DNA from: Tigriopus japonicus
Taxonomy: Eukaryota > Arthropoda > Copepoda > Harpacticoida > Harpacticidae
Assembly (NCBI GenBank): GCA_010645155.1
Contig: CM021320.1
Span: forward strand, 6,085,247-6,149,246
DNA length: 64,000 bases
Direction of reading: 5' to 3'
Shown here: positions 46,270 through 56,575 of the stretch, piece after piece
Layout: each line of letters begins with the position of its first letter
How positions within the stretch are numbered: position 1 is the first letter of the stretch
The notes under the pieces: model-generated
Told to the model about the DNA's origin: nothing
Seen by the model: the letters and a program-made list of their open reading frames with translations, nothing else
Database searches by the model: none
Translations under genes and position numbers: made by a program

Positions 46270-46868
46270 CAAATTTGTGAGATATCACCCAATGACTTCA
46301 AAGAGGTCTGCATCTTCACACTGACCCAAGGGAGCCCTTGAAATGGGAATTGGTTCTCAGCCCAGCCCATTTTCTCACAAGGGTACAACATCAATGGTGA
46401 GCACGTTTAACGACTCTTTACATGTGCCAAAAGGCAACACCTACGAGGATTGAGGGGCCCAATTCGAAACAAACCGATTTTGGTGAAAAGTTGGAGAAGG
46501 GAAGGATCATTAATTTTTAGAGCGCGAGTCAGATGGGCCAAATCCATCACTTATCACATTTAATATCTGATGGTTCTTCCCTTGCCCCAACTTTTTCCCA
46601 AAATTGGTTGTTTTAAATAGCTTGAATTGGGTCCCACAATCCTCATTATTGTTGCCTATCATGTGGCAAAAAAGGAAAGGGTTCACAAGAATTAGAAACT
46701 ATCGATGGATGGTAATGTCAGAAAGTAGCCATTTAATATTGTATGTGTTTTGAAGCGACACCATGATTCATAAGTTGTTTTCGGAGGATCCAGAGAAGGT
46801 AATTTTGGATCACTTTGATGTACGCAAGAAATAGGGTATCAATTTGGGAAAGTACCTCACAAGCACTA
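46270..46868. repeat. Dispersed repeat, copy 2, interrupted by a foldback element
   Basis: Homologous to 27131-27513 on both sides of a 224-bp insert. Left part 46270-46432, right part 46657-46868. Sequence agreement is roughly that of an old duplication, with many point differences. Confidence 0.8.
46433..46656. mobile_element. Foldback MITE inserted in a dispersed repeat (224 bp)
   Basis: The arms GGCAACA...GAGGATTG, CCAATT, AAAAGTTGG and AAGGGAAG run inverted across nearly the whole length. The uninterrupted copy at 27131-27513 shows the empty site (GTGCCAATAATGTGG). The target duplication is unclear (AA on the left, TA on the right). Confidence 0.78.
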
Positions 46869-47329
46869 AAAAAATCTGGTTTTGCTTGACTTAATGTTAA
46901 TCATTGAATCTGATTGGTTCAGGTGAGAGATTAACAGTGTATTTATACGTACTTACAGGTTACAGAAACGGTCCAAACTCCAGAAGGTTGTGACCTGAGA
47001 TCACGCCAAATAGTATTCTTTTTTTAAATTTCTTTTTTTGAGTTCTCACTTTATTAATGCCCAATTGGAGAGTAAAATTACACAAATTGGCAATATTGAA
47101 TAATTTTTAGACAAAATGTTGTTATTGGCTTATTGCTCTACATTTGTTATTTGTTTACTCTTTTACCGAGTGATTCATAAGAAACGGAACAGGAAACCTT
47201 GCCCGTAACTCGGAAATTGTCTAAAAAAGCCAAGATGTCTTTAGGTATTTCGATCCAAACCTAAAAAGCCATTTGAAACACTGTGCCCTAGATGTCATTG
47301 ACATTTTCCAGGATAAACTTCTAGGAAAC
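46869..47329. other. Intergenic DNA, nothing recognised
   Basis: AT-rich, no feature. Confidence 0.45.
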
Positions 47330-47449
47330 CAGAGTGGCCACGCGTACTAGCGCGTTCTTAAAAGTGCCGAGTGTAAGTGCTTCCCCAGACGGCATAGGTT
47401 CGAATCCTGTTGGGGGTCGGATTGAAGCTGTCGGGAGAAAAAAAAAAAA
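47330..47449 (+). mobile_element. tRNA-derived SINE, copy 2, with poly(A) tail
   Basis: 109 bp nearly identical to 14482-14590, ended by an uninterrupted run of A (47437-47449). Box B GGTTCGAATCC is intact. The A tail directly after the head fits LINE-driven retroposition. High identity between the copies suggests recent activity. Confidence 0.78.
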
Positions 47450-50400
47450 CTGAAGATCAAATTTCTAAAAGTAAATTGCGTTACCAAAACGGAGCTTTGT
47501 TATGAGATTTGAAACAAAAATATGAGTCTTTCCTCCGTTGGGGACACTTTTGGCGTGGTCAGAATTAAAATACCTATTTGATAGGTTATTTCTGCTCTCG
47601 ACTCTTCATATTCACACTCATTGAACATTACCATTGTGGGCAATTGGAAGTAATCTGTGGTCAGCAATCTATCTCTAATGATTGTGCACTTTCAAGATTC
47701 CAAAATTTTCAAAATGTCCGTCCCAATACTAAAACAAAAATGCCCTCGTGTGTTAAGGTGTGCCCGCATAATTAGACAACGAAGCAGATTTGAGATTCAC
47801 AATCAGATGCTAAACGTGTTTTGCAATGTAGCAATATTATAAATGATTTGTGACTGGGAAAGCAAAGACAATAAGTAGCATTCCCTATATTTTCGTCTCG
47901 TAGCCTTGTCTAGATAATCAGGCCTTGGATAGTGCTCAAGAGGGCTCGTTTTAAGCTTGAAATCCTGTCAAGCACTTTGTTCGGGGTGCTCTCCTTCTGA
48001 TTGAAAAGATCTTTCCAGGAACATATAACGAATGATTGATGTGACTTTGTTGCCTCATCGTTTGGAAATCTTGTCGAGCATCTGACATTCAAACGAGCTA
48101 TTCCGCATTCACACATTCCAACCGTTGCATTTGCACGTTGCAAGCGAAATGGGGAATGCAGATATGTGCCAAAGTCCTTCGAATGTTCCATTTCAAGAAT
48201 CCATGGATTACTTCGAAGGCTGAATTTGCCAATGATTTCCCACAAGGCTCTCTGTATACTTTGTAGAGAAATTGGCCGCAAACGTGGCTATAAATTTCTA
48301 GTACAGTACATCCCAATTTCTTTCCCTTCCATCCATTCCGTATTGATCGATTCATTCCTTGGCCCAAACATGTCTGACAAAATAATCCCGATTGATTCCC
48401 ACTGTTGAATCATCAAGTCTTCCATTTTGGTCTGGGTCCATTTCAAGCTTTGCCAAAGGCAAATCTATGGCTTTATTCCAATATTGGATCAGCTCTTAGG
48501 GTATCGTATGTGGTACCTTTAAAGGCTTCACACCCATTTATCTGCTTCGTGACTACAAAAACGGTGCTAGAAAGGCCAACAAAACGGGTCAAGGTTGCCT
48601 TTAGTTGAAATCGAACTGAACGAACTTTCTGTCTGGAAAAGGCTATTTTTTGTTGACATATGGAGTAATCTGAATGCATCTGAAATGAGTAGGCGTATCT
48701 GGGCTCAAATCAAGCACGAAATGGAAAGAGTTATGCACTCACGAATAATGTAGACTGCAGCACAAACATGAACACGTCCAAATGATGAACATATTCTTTT
48801 GATTGGTCCAAATAGGGAAACTGTCAAAGAAAAGGAGCCGCAAAAGGGTGGAAAAGGCCACAAGGATGGGAGACGTCAAGTGATTGAACATGTTCAAAAC
48901 ATGTTTTGACCAAAATTCATATTGGTCTTCCATTTTTTGGGTGGCTTGTGGATTTTTTATTTCCGCTTCAAGGAATGGAATTCCGTGTAAAGAAAGATAA
49001 TCAATAACGTTACTCCAAAAAATGTAAAAATAAGATAAAAATTTATGTGATTCTTGGTTTACCATCGAGTTACTGTTGGCAGATCTGTACTACCCTTGAA
49101 TAATGGGTTGATCAGGAGTAGTACTTAAGAATTTGTCCAATCCTGCCATATATCAAGTACATTTATAATTAAGAGGACAAGTACCTTCGGCAAATTCGGT
49201 CTATCCACAAGAGGGTCCAAACCTAACCCCTCCATTTTGATCGACTCCCGCGGCTTGCATGATTTGAAAACTCGATTTTTTCTGCTCAAAACGGGACATG
49301 AGGCAGTCTACTCATGGGCTGCTACTCGTTCTCAATCAGTCAGCATTCTTCTTTCCCCTCAAGCGTTTGTCCAACAAACGAGTGAATTTCAAAATTAGCC
49401 AAACAAACGAATTTCAAAATAGATAAACCTCTGACCATTTGCCATGGTTACCATGACCAATAAACCTTTTATTGGTGAAATGGTGAGCCACTTCGATCTC
49501 TTGGGCCTTTCTGAGAGGGCCCACAATTCCCAAGAATGAGAGAGCGTTAGTTTCAATTTGCAAGTGTTGAGATCATTTTGATCAAGGATCAAAGTAAGAA
49601 TTCAGCGCAGTGTTGCCAGATCTCGATATTCAATGCCATTTTTGAGAAAGTGCCAGTGAGGGCTAAAAAGGCAAGCAATTGCAGTACAGATTATGGTTGT
49701 GCAAAAGAATTATACCGCAAAATTCTTAAGTTTTGAACTTTAAGGACAAACAGTTGTCGCATTATTTGGGTTTCAAATTTTTAGCAAATTCATTAGATCT
49801 CAAAGTCACAAAAAGTTTTAAATTGACTTGAACCATTTATTAGAGAAAAGACAAAATTGGCATAAAAAGCACCTTGAAGGCAAATTGAATTGGCAAAATG
49901 CAAAACAAATCCTAAGAAATGGTAAAAACTAGAGAAATGACAATGTAAGTAACAGTCATGGCCAAAACAAAACAGTGAATATTGCTAGTTTTTGGAAAAG
50001 TTATAAATGATTAAAATTGTTTTTGGTCTCTTTGATTAGTTGTGGATATCCTTGGTTCATCACACTGATCAATTCTGATGCCTCATAGTTTAAATTGATA
50101 AATTGCCATAAGTAGTTTGCATTGATTATAAAAGTGGCAAATATTGAATGAAAGTGTTTTATTCAATGTTTAAAATTAAATGTTCATGACCCAACAGTGT
50201 TTTTGCTTTAAATTCGAAACACTAATCCTCATAACCAGTGTTGTTATGAATGTAACATTTTCAGTCATATGCTACATTTTGTAACTTGTTTACAGTCTCA
50301 ACACATCAAGGGCATATGTCTTTCAATCAGCAGGAAAACTCAATACTTCTCCCTGACGTACAGTACATTGCCCTTGATAATGTTTACTTATTTTAAACAA

Positions 50401-50719
50401 GGACACATTGAAAATTGACATAGAATCAAATGTTGAGAATAAGTTCCAATTGGACTATTTGTGCGATCTCCTCCTAACCTTTTGAATGATCCATTGATGA
50501 ACAATCGCCAAGACTGCTCCCTCTTAAGGTTTTAAAAACTACAACTCCATATGCACCAAAGATCAAGAAGAAATGTGTTCCATATAAAATTCAGTGTCCT
50601 CATATAAAAGTCTGCTTGAAGAATCTCTAGGACTAAAGGCAATCAGAATACTTGCAAGCTACCAAAATATACCTAACATGCCTATCTACCAAAGTCACAT
50701 GTACTAGAATTCTTAGTTA
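47450..50719. other. Intergenic DNA, no gene supported
   Basis: Open frames up to 123 codons on minus (47910-48367, 48739-49065) have no domain, conserved motif or convincing splice context. CAGTGTTGCCAGAT at 49608 resembles a hAT end but has no partner. Confidence 0.4.
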
Positions 50720-50724
50720 TAAAC

Positions 50725-50892
50725 TGTTCGGGCGTTTTACCGCAATAAATGACCTTTTCAAAAGCTTAACGTAATTTCAATGGACTGTATTTCTTGGCAT
50801 TCTAGTAGTACACGTTGTTCTTTTCGGATGAAGTTTTCAACAGCAACTCTCTGTAAACAAATCAATCAGTGTCTCCATTTTTCGTTTCATCA
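50725..50892 (-). repeat. 3' LTR of the BEL/Pao element (168 bp)
   Basis: On the minus strand it begins TGATGAAACG and ends CCCGAACA (TG...CA). It carries 13 bases at about 50779-50791 that the 5' LTR lacks. The integrase frame ends inside it. Confidence 0.95.
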
Positions 50893-52157
50893 TCCTCCTC
50901 CTCTTGCTCGTTTAAAGCATCATCCGGGACTACCGCGTCATTCCCTTTTTCGAGGAGGCACAATTTTGTAATTGGTCGCACCTTGATTCCTGAGGGGGTA
51001 TCAACAGAAACGGCGCGTACTCGTCCGTCATTCCCTGGGTGAGTTTCTATCACCTTGCCAACTTGCCAATCACCACGAGAGAGCATTGGATTCACAATCA
51101 GTACTTTATCACCAATGCGAAGATTTTGCCTTTCCGTTCGCCATTTTGGTCTTGCAAGTAGTGTGGGCAAATATTCATGGATCCATCGGTCCCAAATCAC
51201 GTTAACTAGTCCTTCAACGTATTGGAAATGCTTCCTTGGATTTTTTGATTCAAATTCCCCACTTGGAATGAGCCGATTGGGTCTTTGTAAAAGGAAATGG
51301 TTCGGAGTCAAGGCAGCAGGGTCTTCCAAGTTGTTCGATTCATATGTAAGCGGTCTTGAGTTTAGAAAACCGGTTACTTCGGCAAAGATCAGTCTCAATT
51401 CTTCTGTACGGAGGTTACGAATATTCTTATTTTCATTTTCTAAGACTGCCTGCATTGCTCTCTTGAGGGACTTAATCAATGCTTCATGGACTCCTCCCCA
51501 ATGAGGGGCTGCGGGAGGCTGGAATGTCCAATCGAGGCCAATCCTCTTTTTTAGAGTTTTTGAAGCCGCTACAAAATTTGTCCCATTATCAGAGTAAACT
51601 GATAACGGCCGTCCTCGCAGGTTTTCAAACACGCGAAATGCCTCTAAGAAGTCCTCCTCGCTCAAGCTTCTTAAAATCTCGAGATGAACTGCTCTTGTGG
51701 TTAAGCAAGTGAACAATAAACCCCAACGCTTTTCAGTTTTGTTTCTGGAGACCAAAACAACATAAGGTCCGAAACAGTCCACAGATATCCGACTGAATGC
51801 TGGGCCGAGAATTTCCAACCGTTCTTGTGGCAATTCTCCCATGATTTGATCCAAAGGTCGAGCATCGCGTTTCCGACAAAAAGAGCACCTTGCTTTAGTT
51901 TTCTTCACCGCTTCTCGTCCACGTAAAACGTGGTAATGCTGGCGGAGAATCGACAAGATGTGGTTGGTTCCTCCGTGATTTCCCTCTTCATGAATTTTGT
52001 CGAGAATCAGTAAAGTAAGGGGGTGTGATGGATCCAAAACCACCGGGTGACGGAGATCATATGGAGCTTTGGCTCGGTCAATTCTTCCACCTACTCGAAT
52101 GAGTCCTTGCGACCTATGGATTTTTGTCCTTTGGATCAATCGTAGGGTCAAGTCCAA
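50862..52157 (-). CDS. BEL/Pao integrase region (second frame)
   Basis: About 430 codons in the +1 frame relative to the upstream frame. It encodes the end of pol. The HHCC zinc-binding module (HEEGNHGGTNH ... CSFCRK) leads. The catalytic core follows with D in SVDCFGPYV, D in YSDNGTNFV and E in HWGGVHEALIKSLK (DDE triad). The C-terminal part has the WDRWIHEYLPTLLARPKW and GDKVLIVN blocks typical of BEL integrases, then an acidic tail read through the polypurine tract into the 3' LTR. There is no usable ATG at its start, so it must be made by frameshifting from the upstream frame or it is cut off by a mutation. All catalytic residues are present. Confidence 0.93.
   Translation of the reverse strand: MDLTLRLIQRTKIHRSQGLIRVGGRIDRAKAPYDLRHPVVLDPSHPLTLLILDKIHEEGNHGGTNHILSILRQHYHVLRGREAVKKTKARCSFCRKRDARPLDQIMGELPQERLEILGPAFSRISVDCFGPYVVLVSRNKTEKRWGLLFTCLTTRAVHLEILRSLSEEDFLEAFRVFENLRGRPLSVYSDNGTNFVAASKTLKKRIGLDWTFQPPAAPHWGGVHEALIKSLKRAMQAVLENENKNIRNLRTEELRLIFAEVTGFLNSRPLTYESNNLEDPAALTPNHFLLQRPNRLIPSGEFESKNPRKHFQYVEGLVNVIWDRWIHEYLPTLLARPKWRTERQNLRIGDKVLIVNPMLSRGDWQVGKVIETHPGNDGRVRAVSVDTPSGIKVRPITKLCLLEKGNDAVVPDDALNEQEEEDDETKNGDTD
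50893..50906 (-). other. Polypurine tract of the BEL/Pao element
   Basis: The minus strand reads AAGAGGAGGAGGA directly before the 3' LTR, the expected plus-strand primer. It also encodes the Glu run near the end of the integrase frame. Confidence 0.8.
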
Positions 52158-55100
52158 ATAGTCGGGAGTTTTTTTTTAATTTTTTCTGCGTACCAATAAT
52201 TTCCAATTCCTCCCCAAACGACTCTCTTTGCGCTTGTTTGATGAGTTGATCTGTAGCCAATTCTTGATCGTCTTGTGTCATCTTGGTAATAGCCTCACCG
52301 AAGGTGTTGAGATTTTTATACCATGTCAAATCAGCTTGGAGTTTATTTACATTTGCTCCTGTTTGGAAAACTTGAAATTTTTGTTTGATATCGTCATAAT
52401 TCGGTGGTACTTGAATATCTTGTGGCCATGTTATTTCGGGTTGATGAAGGAAAACTGGCCCTTCAATCCATTCTTGGGTGATTGGGTTCTTGGCGTTGAT
52501 TGTTGAACGCGTGGCTTGATCGGCGGGATTGATTTTCCCAGGAACGAATCGCCATTCTGACGTATTGGTAAGGGTCTGTATTTCGCCAATCCTGTTGCTA
52601 ACGAATGGCTTGTAGAAAGATGCCGTACCTCGAAGCCATCCTCGGACTGCTGACGAATCAGTCCAGAACACTCTTTTACTGAATGTTCCCTTGAGTGCTT
52701 GTCCCACTCGTTGTGCCACTCGACTTCCCAACACAGCAGCATTGAGCTCCAGTTTTGCTACGGAGATTGGCTTTATTGGGGCCACCCGTGTTCGTGCCAT
52801 CACAATTCTTGTCTCAACCCGACCACTTTCATCCGACAATCTCAGGTACACAACTGTTGCAAATGCTTCCATACTTGCATCACAAAAAACGTGCATTTGA
52901 GCATCCTGGGCCCAGTTGGGTCGAAGACATCTTGGAATTTGAACCAGTTTCATGTTACATATCATCTTTAACCAGTTTTCCCACCACGCTCTGTCGTCCT
53001 CTGACACTGGGCTGTCCCAATCCATGCCTTTTTTCACTTGATGTTGTATTCCGATTTTTCCTTTAACCGTGAATGGACAAGCCAATCCCAGTGGGTCGAA
53101 AATGCCAGCTAGCTGGCTCAGAAGGTTTCTTCTTGAAAACGTGACGGGCGGATTGTCAAGCCTCTTTAGGGCAAAGGAAAGGCAGTCGTTTGACATTTTC
53201 CAAATCATTCCCAATATTTTTCCCTTTTCGAGACCCAAGTCGAGATTCTTTTCCTGCGTTAGGTTCAAAACTTGTCCGCATGATTCCACGACCCGGGTAT
53301 CATTTGACAGCCATTTTGTCAGATGGAAATTGCCCTCTTTTAGTGTGTTTTTGACTTTCGTTCCCCACTTGATTGCCTCTTTGCTTGTTGGGTAACTATC
53401 CAAATAGTCGTCCATGTAGAAGTTTGACTTGACTATCTTCAGCACTTCAGGAGATCCGAAATCTTCCGCCGTTCGATGGAGAACGTGGATTGCTTGGCAC
53501 GGGGATGGAGCATCTCCAAACACCACCCCTTGCATCTCGTACAGTTCGGTTGGTCCACCTGGCTCTGTTTCCCACAAAAACCGGTGATATCGGGCATCTT
53601 CCTTTTTCATTTTTATTCGGCTGTACATAGCTTCAATGTCAGCGGTCATTGCTACTTCAAACTCGCGAAACTGAAGCAACAACTCCTGGAGATCATTTTG
53701 AAGTGCCGGGCCAGTATACAAACAGTCGTTCAAGGAGAGACCGTGATACGGGGCAGCCGAATCAAAAACCACTCGCAACTTTTTGGACTCTGGGGTTTTA
53801 TACACGCCATGGTGTGGTAACCATCGTTGATTTGGATGATCAATTTCTCTTTTAGAATCAATTTTTATGGCGTAACCGTGATTGATATAATCTTGGATTG
53901 CCTTCCGATAGTCTCCACAAAACGTTGGATTTCTTCTCATCTTTCGTTGTAAAGCACTGAATCTCTTTTTTGCCATCTCTTGATCATTTTCAGGTCTGAG
54001 TCCAATTTTCCATGGTAAGCTAGTTTCATATCCTGGGTTGTTTGATAGCTTTTTCGTTCCCTCTTGAATGAGCTTCATGGCGTATTTATTCTCCTGAGAC
54101 CAAGCTGGGCCATGATCCATCTGCGATTCTGCTCCGAATGTTTCCGAGTCAAAGAGAGTTTTCATCATGTCTTCCAGATTTTGGCTCAGTTGGGTGAAGT
54201 TCACATTTGCACAAACAATTGGTTGTAGTCCAAACGTCTGTCCTCGCACAACCCAACCAAGATCACACCTCATGGCTACGGGTTCCCCTTTACCTCCCCT
54301 TCGCACTTCCCATGGTGTAATGAGCTCAATGTGATCTACACCTATCAACATTTCAACAGGCCCATCCAAATTTGGCAACGACAAGTCAGAGAGATGTTTA
54401 AACTTTTTCTGAATCGAACTCCATTGGAAGGCTGAGAGATTCTTGCAAACATTTGACAAAGTCAGGGCTTGCACTCTGTGACTTTTAAGACCGATTCCCG
54501 CAACATCAAGATTGACGATTCCCGTCTTACATTCTAGCTCCTTTGACAAAAGGTTCATTGTAATGTTGCGCATTTTGGGCTTTGGGATCTTTAAAAGCTT
54601 CACCACTCGCTCAGTAATCAAAGTTGAATCTGATCCCTCATCCACCAACGCATTAATCTTTACGGACTTATTCCCGTTTGAGCAAATAATCGGAATGATA
54701 CCCAATTTGGTGCCATCCCCACAAGTGTTGATGTGAAGATCTGTTGGACTTTTTGACTCTCGGTTAGTGTTTGACCTTGGTAAGGGACTGGGTTTGTGTA
54801 ACAGAGTGTGATGATTTCCCCCACATCCATCCTTGCGGCATGATATCTCTTTCTTCTTAGGGCATTTTCTTGCTCGATGACCTGACCCTAGGCATAAGAA
54901 ACATAACCCACACTTTTGAATCAATTCAATGCGCTTAGATGGGTCCGCTTCTTGAAAGTTCTTGCACATCTTGGTTACATGGGATCCATTGCATAGTCGA
55001 CATTCATATTCTTTAAATTCTACATTGTTGACATTCTTGGGTCCAGGCTCCCTTGGATGTGTGCTTCTTCCGAGATCAAAATAACGATATTCGGCTGCTT

Positions 55101-56199
55101 GATATGCGGCCCACTTTGCAAAGCTATATATCTTCTTTTCTCTTGGGAGGTCTGTTGAAAAACTTCTCCAATGATGAAAGTTGGTTTGATCCAGTTTGTG
55201 TTCTAGCTCAAACATCAATGACGTCAAAAGGCCGTCACCTTCAGGAAAGAGAGATGCGACTACACGGAGGTGTCCTTGAAGACGGTCGGCAAACAAAGTG
55301 AAGCTCAAACTATCCTTTTCCTTAACGCCGGGTAAATTTCGAATTGCTTGAATGTGAGCTCTTTCGAGCAGATGCGGGGCGCCATATCGTTCATAGAGGG
55401 TTTGTAGGGCTTCCTTGTAATGATCATCTGAGTTTGTAAACCCTTTTATCACTTCTTGGCACTCGGGTTTCAGATTGGCTTTTAGAAGTCCCATCTTCTC
55501 CGCTGAAGAACGATTCGTGGAGTGAACAAGAGCGTGGAACATGTTGGACCAATCGATGAAATCTAAAGGATCGCCTCCAAATACTGGCATTTTGCTTTTT
55601 ATTGTCGGGTTGCTTGCATCACCAGAGGTGGGTTCATCCGGCCTTGACATCCATGATACAAATGTGTGCTTCTTTTTTTCAATGTGTTTGGCTGTTTCGT
55701 GAGACTGGCTATCCAACCATTTCTGGACGTTCTCCGGATTGCTGCCTTCTTGAAGATTCGATTCTTTTGTCTTCTCTTTAGAACCGACTGACCGTAGAGA
55801 TCTTTGATCGGCTCCGTTGATGCTGCTTTCCTCATCTTCTCTTGAATTTAGGTGATCGTTTACAGCACCACAAGTGTCAATAACTCGATTCCTTTCTTGT
55901 AAGACATAATTTTCGATCCAAGTTTCTTCCACTATATCCAATTCTAGAGCTTCAAAAAATTCAGCCTTAGTGTTGAGATTTGTCAGGGTTTCTTCCAGGT
56001 TTTCAATTTTGCGTCGTAGAGCACTACTTGACGACAGTCGACGAGCCTTCAAATCTTCATCAATAATTTTAATCTGATTGGTTAGCAACCTTTTCAGTTT
56101 GGACAACTCCTTCTTGATCACAAGTTTCTCATCCACAGTGGTGCCCTGCGATGGCATTACCGCATTCTCTGACTCGCTCGTCATGGTTTTACGTTCCAT
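52114..56199 (-). CDS. BEL/Pao gag, protease, reverse transcriptase and RNase H
   Basis: 1361 codons from ATG 56199. Residues 1-100: basic, coiled-coil start. About 200-400: BEL gag core (MPVFGGDPLDFIDWSNMFHALV). About 425-455: zinc knuckle region (CGLCFLCLGSGHRARKC, then CRKDGCGGNHH). About 520: aspartic protease with ALVDEGSDSTL, where DEG stands in the place of the common DTG/DSG. About 800-930: reverse transcriptase with TADIEAMYSRI and the catalytic box YMDD. About 1100-1190: RNase H (VFCDAS, WTDSSAV). It ends KNP-stop at 52114. There are no stops or shifts within it. The frame should continue into the integrase at about 52160, just after a run of nine A (minus strand); a one-base length change in that run would account for the split. 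Confidence 0.95.
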   Translation of the reverse strand: MERKTMTSESENAVMPSQGTTVDEKLVIKKELSKLKRLLTNQIKIIDEDLKARRLSSSSALRRKIENLEETLTNLNTKAEFFEALELDIVEETWIENYVLQERNRVIDTCGAVNDHLNSREDEESSINGADQRSLRSVGSKEKTKESNLQEGSNPENVQKWLDSQSHETAKHIEKKKHTFVSWMSRPDEPTSGDASNPTIKSKMPVFGGDPLDFIDWSNMFHALVHSTNRSSAEKMGLLKANLKPECQEVIKGFTNSDDHYKEALQTLYERYGAPHLLERAHIQAIRNLPGVKEKDSLSFTLFADRLQGHLRVVASLFPEGDGLLTSLMFELEHKLDQTNFHHWRSFSTDLPREKKIYSFAKWAAYQAAEYRYFDLGRSTHPREPGPKNVNNVEFKEYECRLCNGSHVTKMCKNFQEADPSKRIELIQKCGLCFLCLGSGHRARKCPKKKEISCRKDGCGGNHHTLLHKPSPLPRSNTNRESKSPTDLHINTCGDGTKLGIIPIICSNGNKSVKINALVDEGSDSTLITERVVKLLKIPKPKMRNITMNLLSKELECKTGIVNLDVAGIGLKSHRVQALTLSNVCKNLSAFQWSSIQKKFKHLSDLSLPNLDGPVEMLIGVDHIELITPWEVRRGGKGEPVAMRCDLGWVVRGQTFGLQPIVCANVNFTQLSQNLEDMMKTLFDSETFGAESQMDHGPAWSQENKYAMKLIQEGTKKLSNNPGYETSLPWKIGLRPENDQEMAKKRFSALQRKMRRNPTFCGDYRKAIQDYINHGYAIKIDSKREIDHPNQRWLPHHGVYKTPESKKLRVVFDSAAPYHGLSLNDCLYTGPALQNDLQELLLQFREFEVAMTADIEAMYSRIKMKKEDARYHRFLWETEPGGPTELYEMQGVVFGDAPSPCQAIHVLHRTAEDFGSPEVLKIVKSNFYMDDYLDSYPTSKEAIKWGTKVKNTLKEGNFHLTKWLSNDTRVVESCGQVLNLTQEKNLDLGLEKGKILGMIWKMSNDCLSFALKRLDNPPVTFSRRNLLSQLAGIFDPLGLACPFTVKGKIGIQHQVKKGMDWDSPVSEDDRAWWENWLKMICNMKLVQIPRCLRPNWAQDAQMHVFCDASMEAFATVVYLRLSDESGRVETRIVMARTRVAPIKPISVAKLELNAAVLGSRVAQRVGQALKGTFSKRVFWTDSSAVRGWLRGTASFYKPFVSNRIGEIQTLTNTSEWRFVPGKINPADQATRSTINAKNPITQEWIEGPVFLHQPEITWPQDIQVPPNYDDIKQKFQVFQTGANVNKLQADLTWYKNLNTFGEAITKMTQDDQELATDQLIKQAQRESFGEELEIIGTQKKLKKNSRLFGLDPTIDPKDKNP

Positions 56200-56397
56200 C
56201 TACACGTCACTGGTCTGACTGAACTAATCTCGAGGTCCCAAATACTTCAGGAAGCTCCGTTTACTCAGATATTCATGGATTCAAAATATACTCTTCTTCA
56301 ATCATGTCTGGTCATGTGTAATCTCGGAGCTCAAACTTCGACGAATCCTTTGCAATAATCGCACAAACCATCCAAATCGTAGGCTCTCCACCTAAAT

Positions 56398-56413
56398 CCG
56401 GCTCGAAGGACCA
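56398..56413 (-). other. Primer binding site matching tRNA-Tyr
   Basis: Two bases inside the 5' LTR, the plus strand reads CCGGCTCGAAGGACCA, the 3' end of arthropod tRNA-Tyr including CCA (16 of 16 by my recollection of that tRNA). Confidence 0.82.
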
Positions 56414-56415
56414 TT

Positions 56416-56570
56416 TGTTCGGGCGTTTTACCGCAATAAATGACCTTTTCAAAAGCTTAACGTAATTTCACTTGGCATTCTAGTAGCACACGTTGTTCTT
56501 TTCGGATGAAGTTTTCAACAGCAACTCTCTGTAAACAAATCAATCAGTGTCTCCATTTTTCGTTTCATCA
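56416..56570 (-). repeat. 5' LTR of the BEL/Pao element (155 bp)
   Basis: TG...CA ended, one substitution (TAGTAGCAC versus TAGTAGTAC on plus) and a 13-bp deletion relative to the 3' LTR. It should contain the element's promoter and start site, but no TATA box is evident. Confidence 0.95.
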
Positions 56571-56575
56571 TAAAC

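Larger units (their letters stand above)
50725..56570 (-). mobile_element. BEL/Pao LTR retrotransposon, nearly complete and young
   Basis: 5846 bp on the minus strand with a perfect 5-bp target duplication TAAAC (50720-50724, 56571-56575). Order in its own direction: 5' LTR 56416-56570, tRNA-Tyr primer site, gag-protease-RT-RNase H frame 56199-52114, integrase frame 52157-50862, polypurine tract, 3' LTR 50725-50892. The LTRs differ by one substitution and one 13-bp indel, so the insertion is recent. There is no envelope frame. One frameshift near 52165 separates the two halves of pol. Confidence 0.96.

Noticed and set aside
47910..48367. Minus-strand frames of 89-123 codons as host exons
   Set aside because: No domain, no coding-like composition and no fitting splice sites that I could defend.
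49608..49640. hAT end CAGTGTTGCCAGAT
   Set aside because: No inverted partner or duplicated octamer found within several kb.
51055..55301. Plus-strand open frames up to 149 codons
   Set aside because: Antisense shadows of the BEL/Pao frames.
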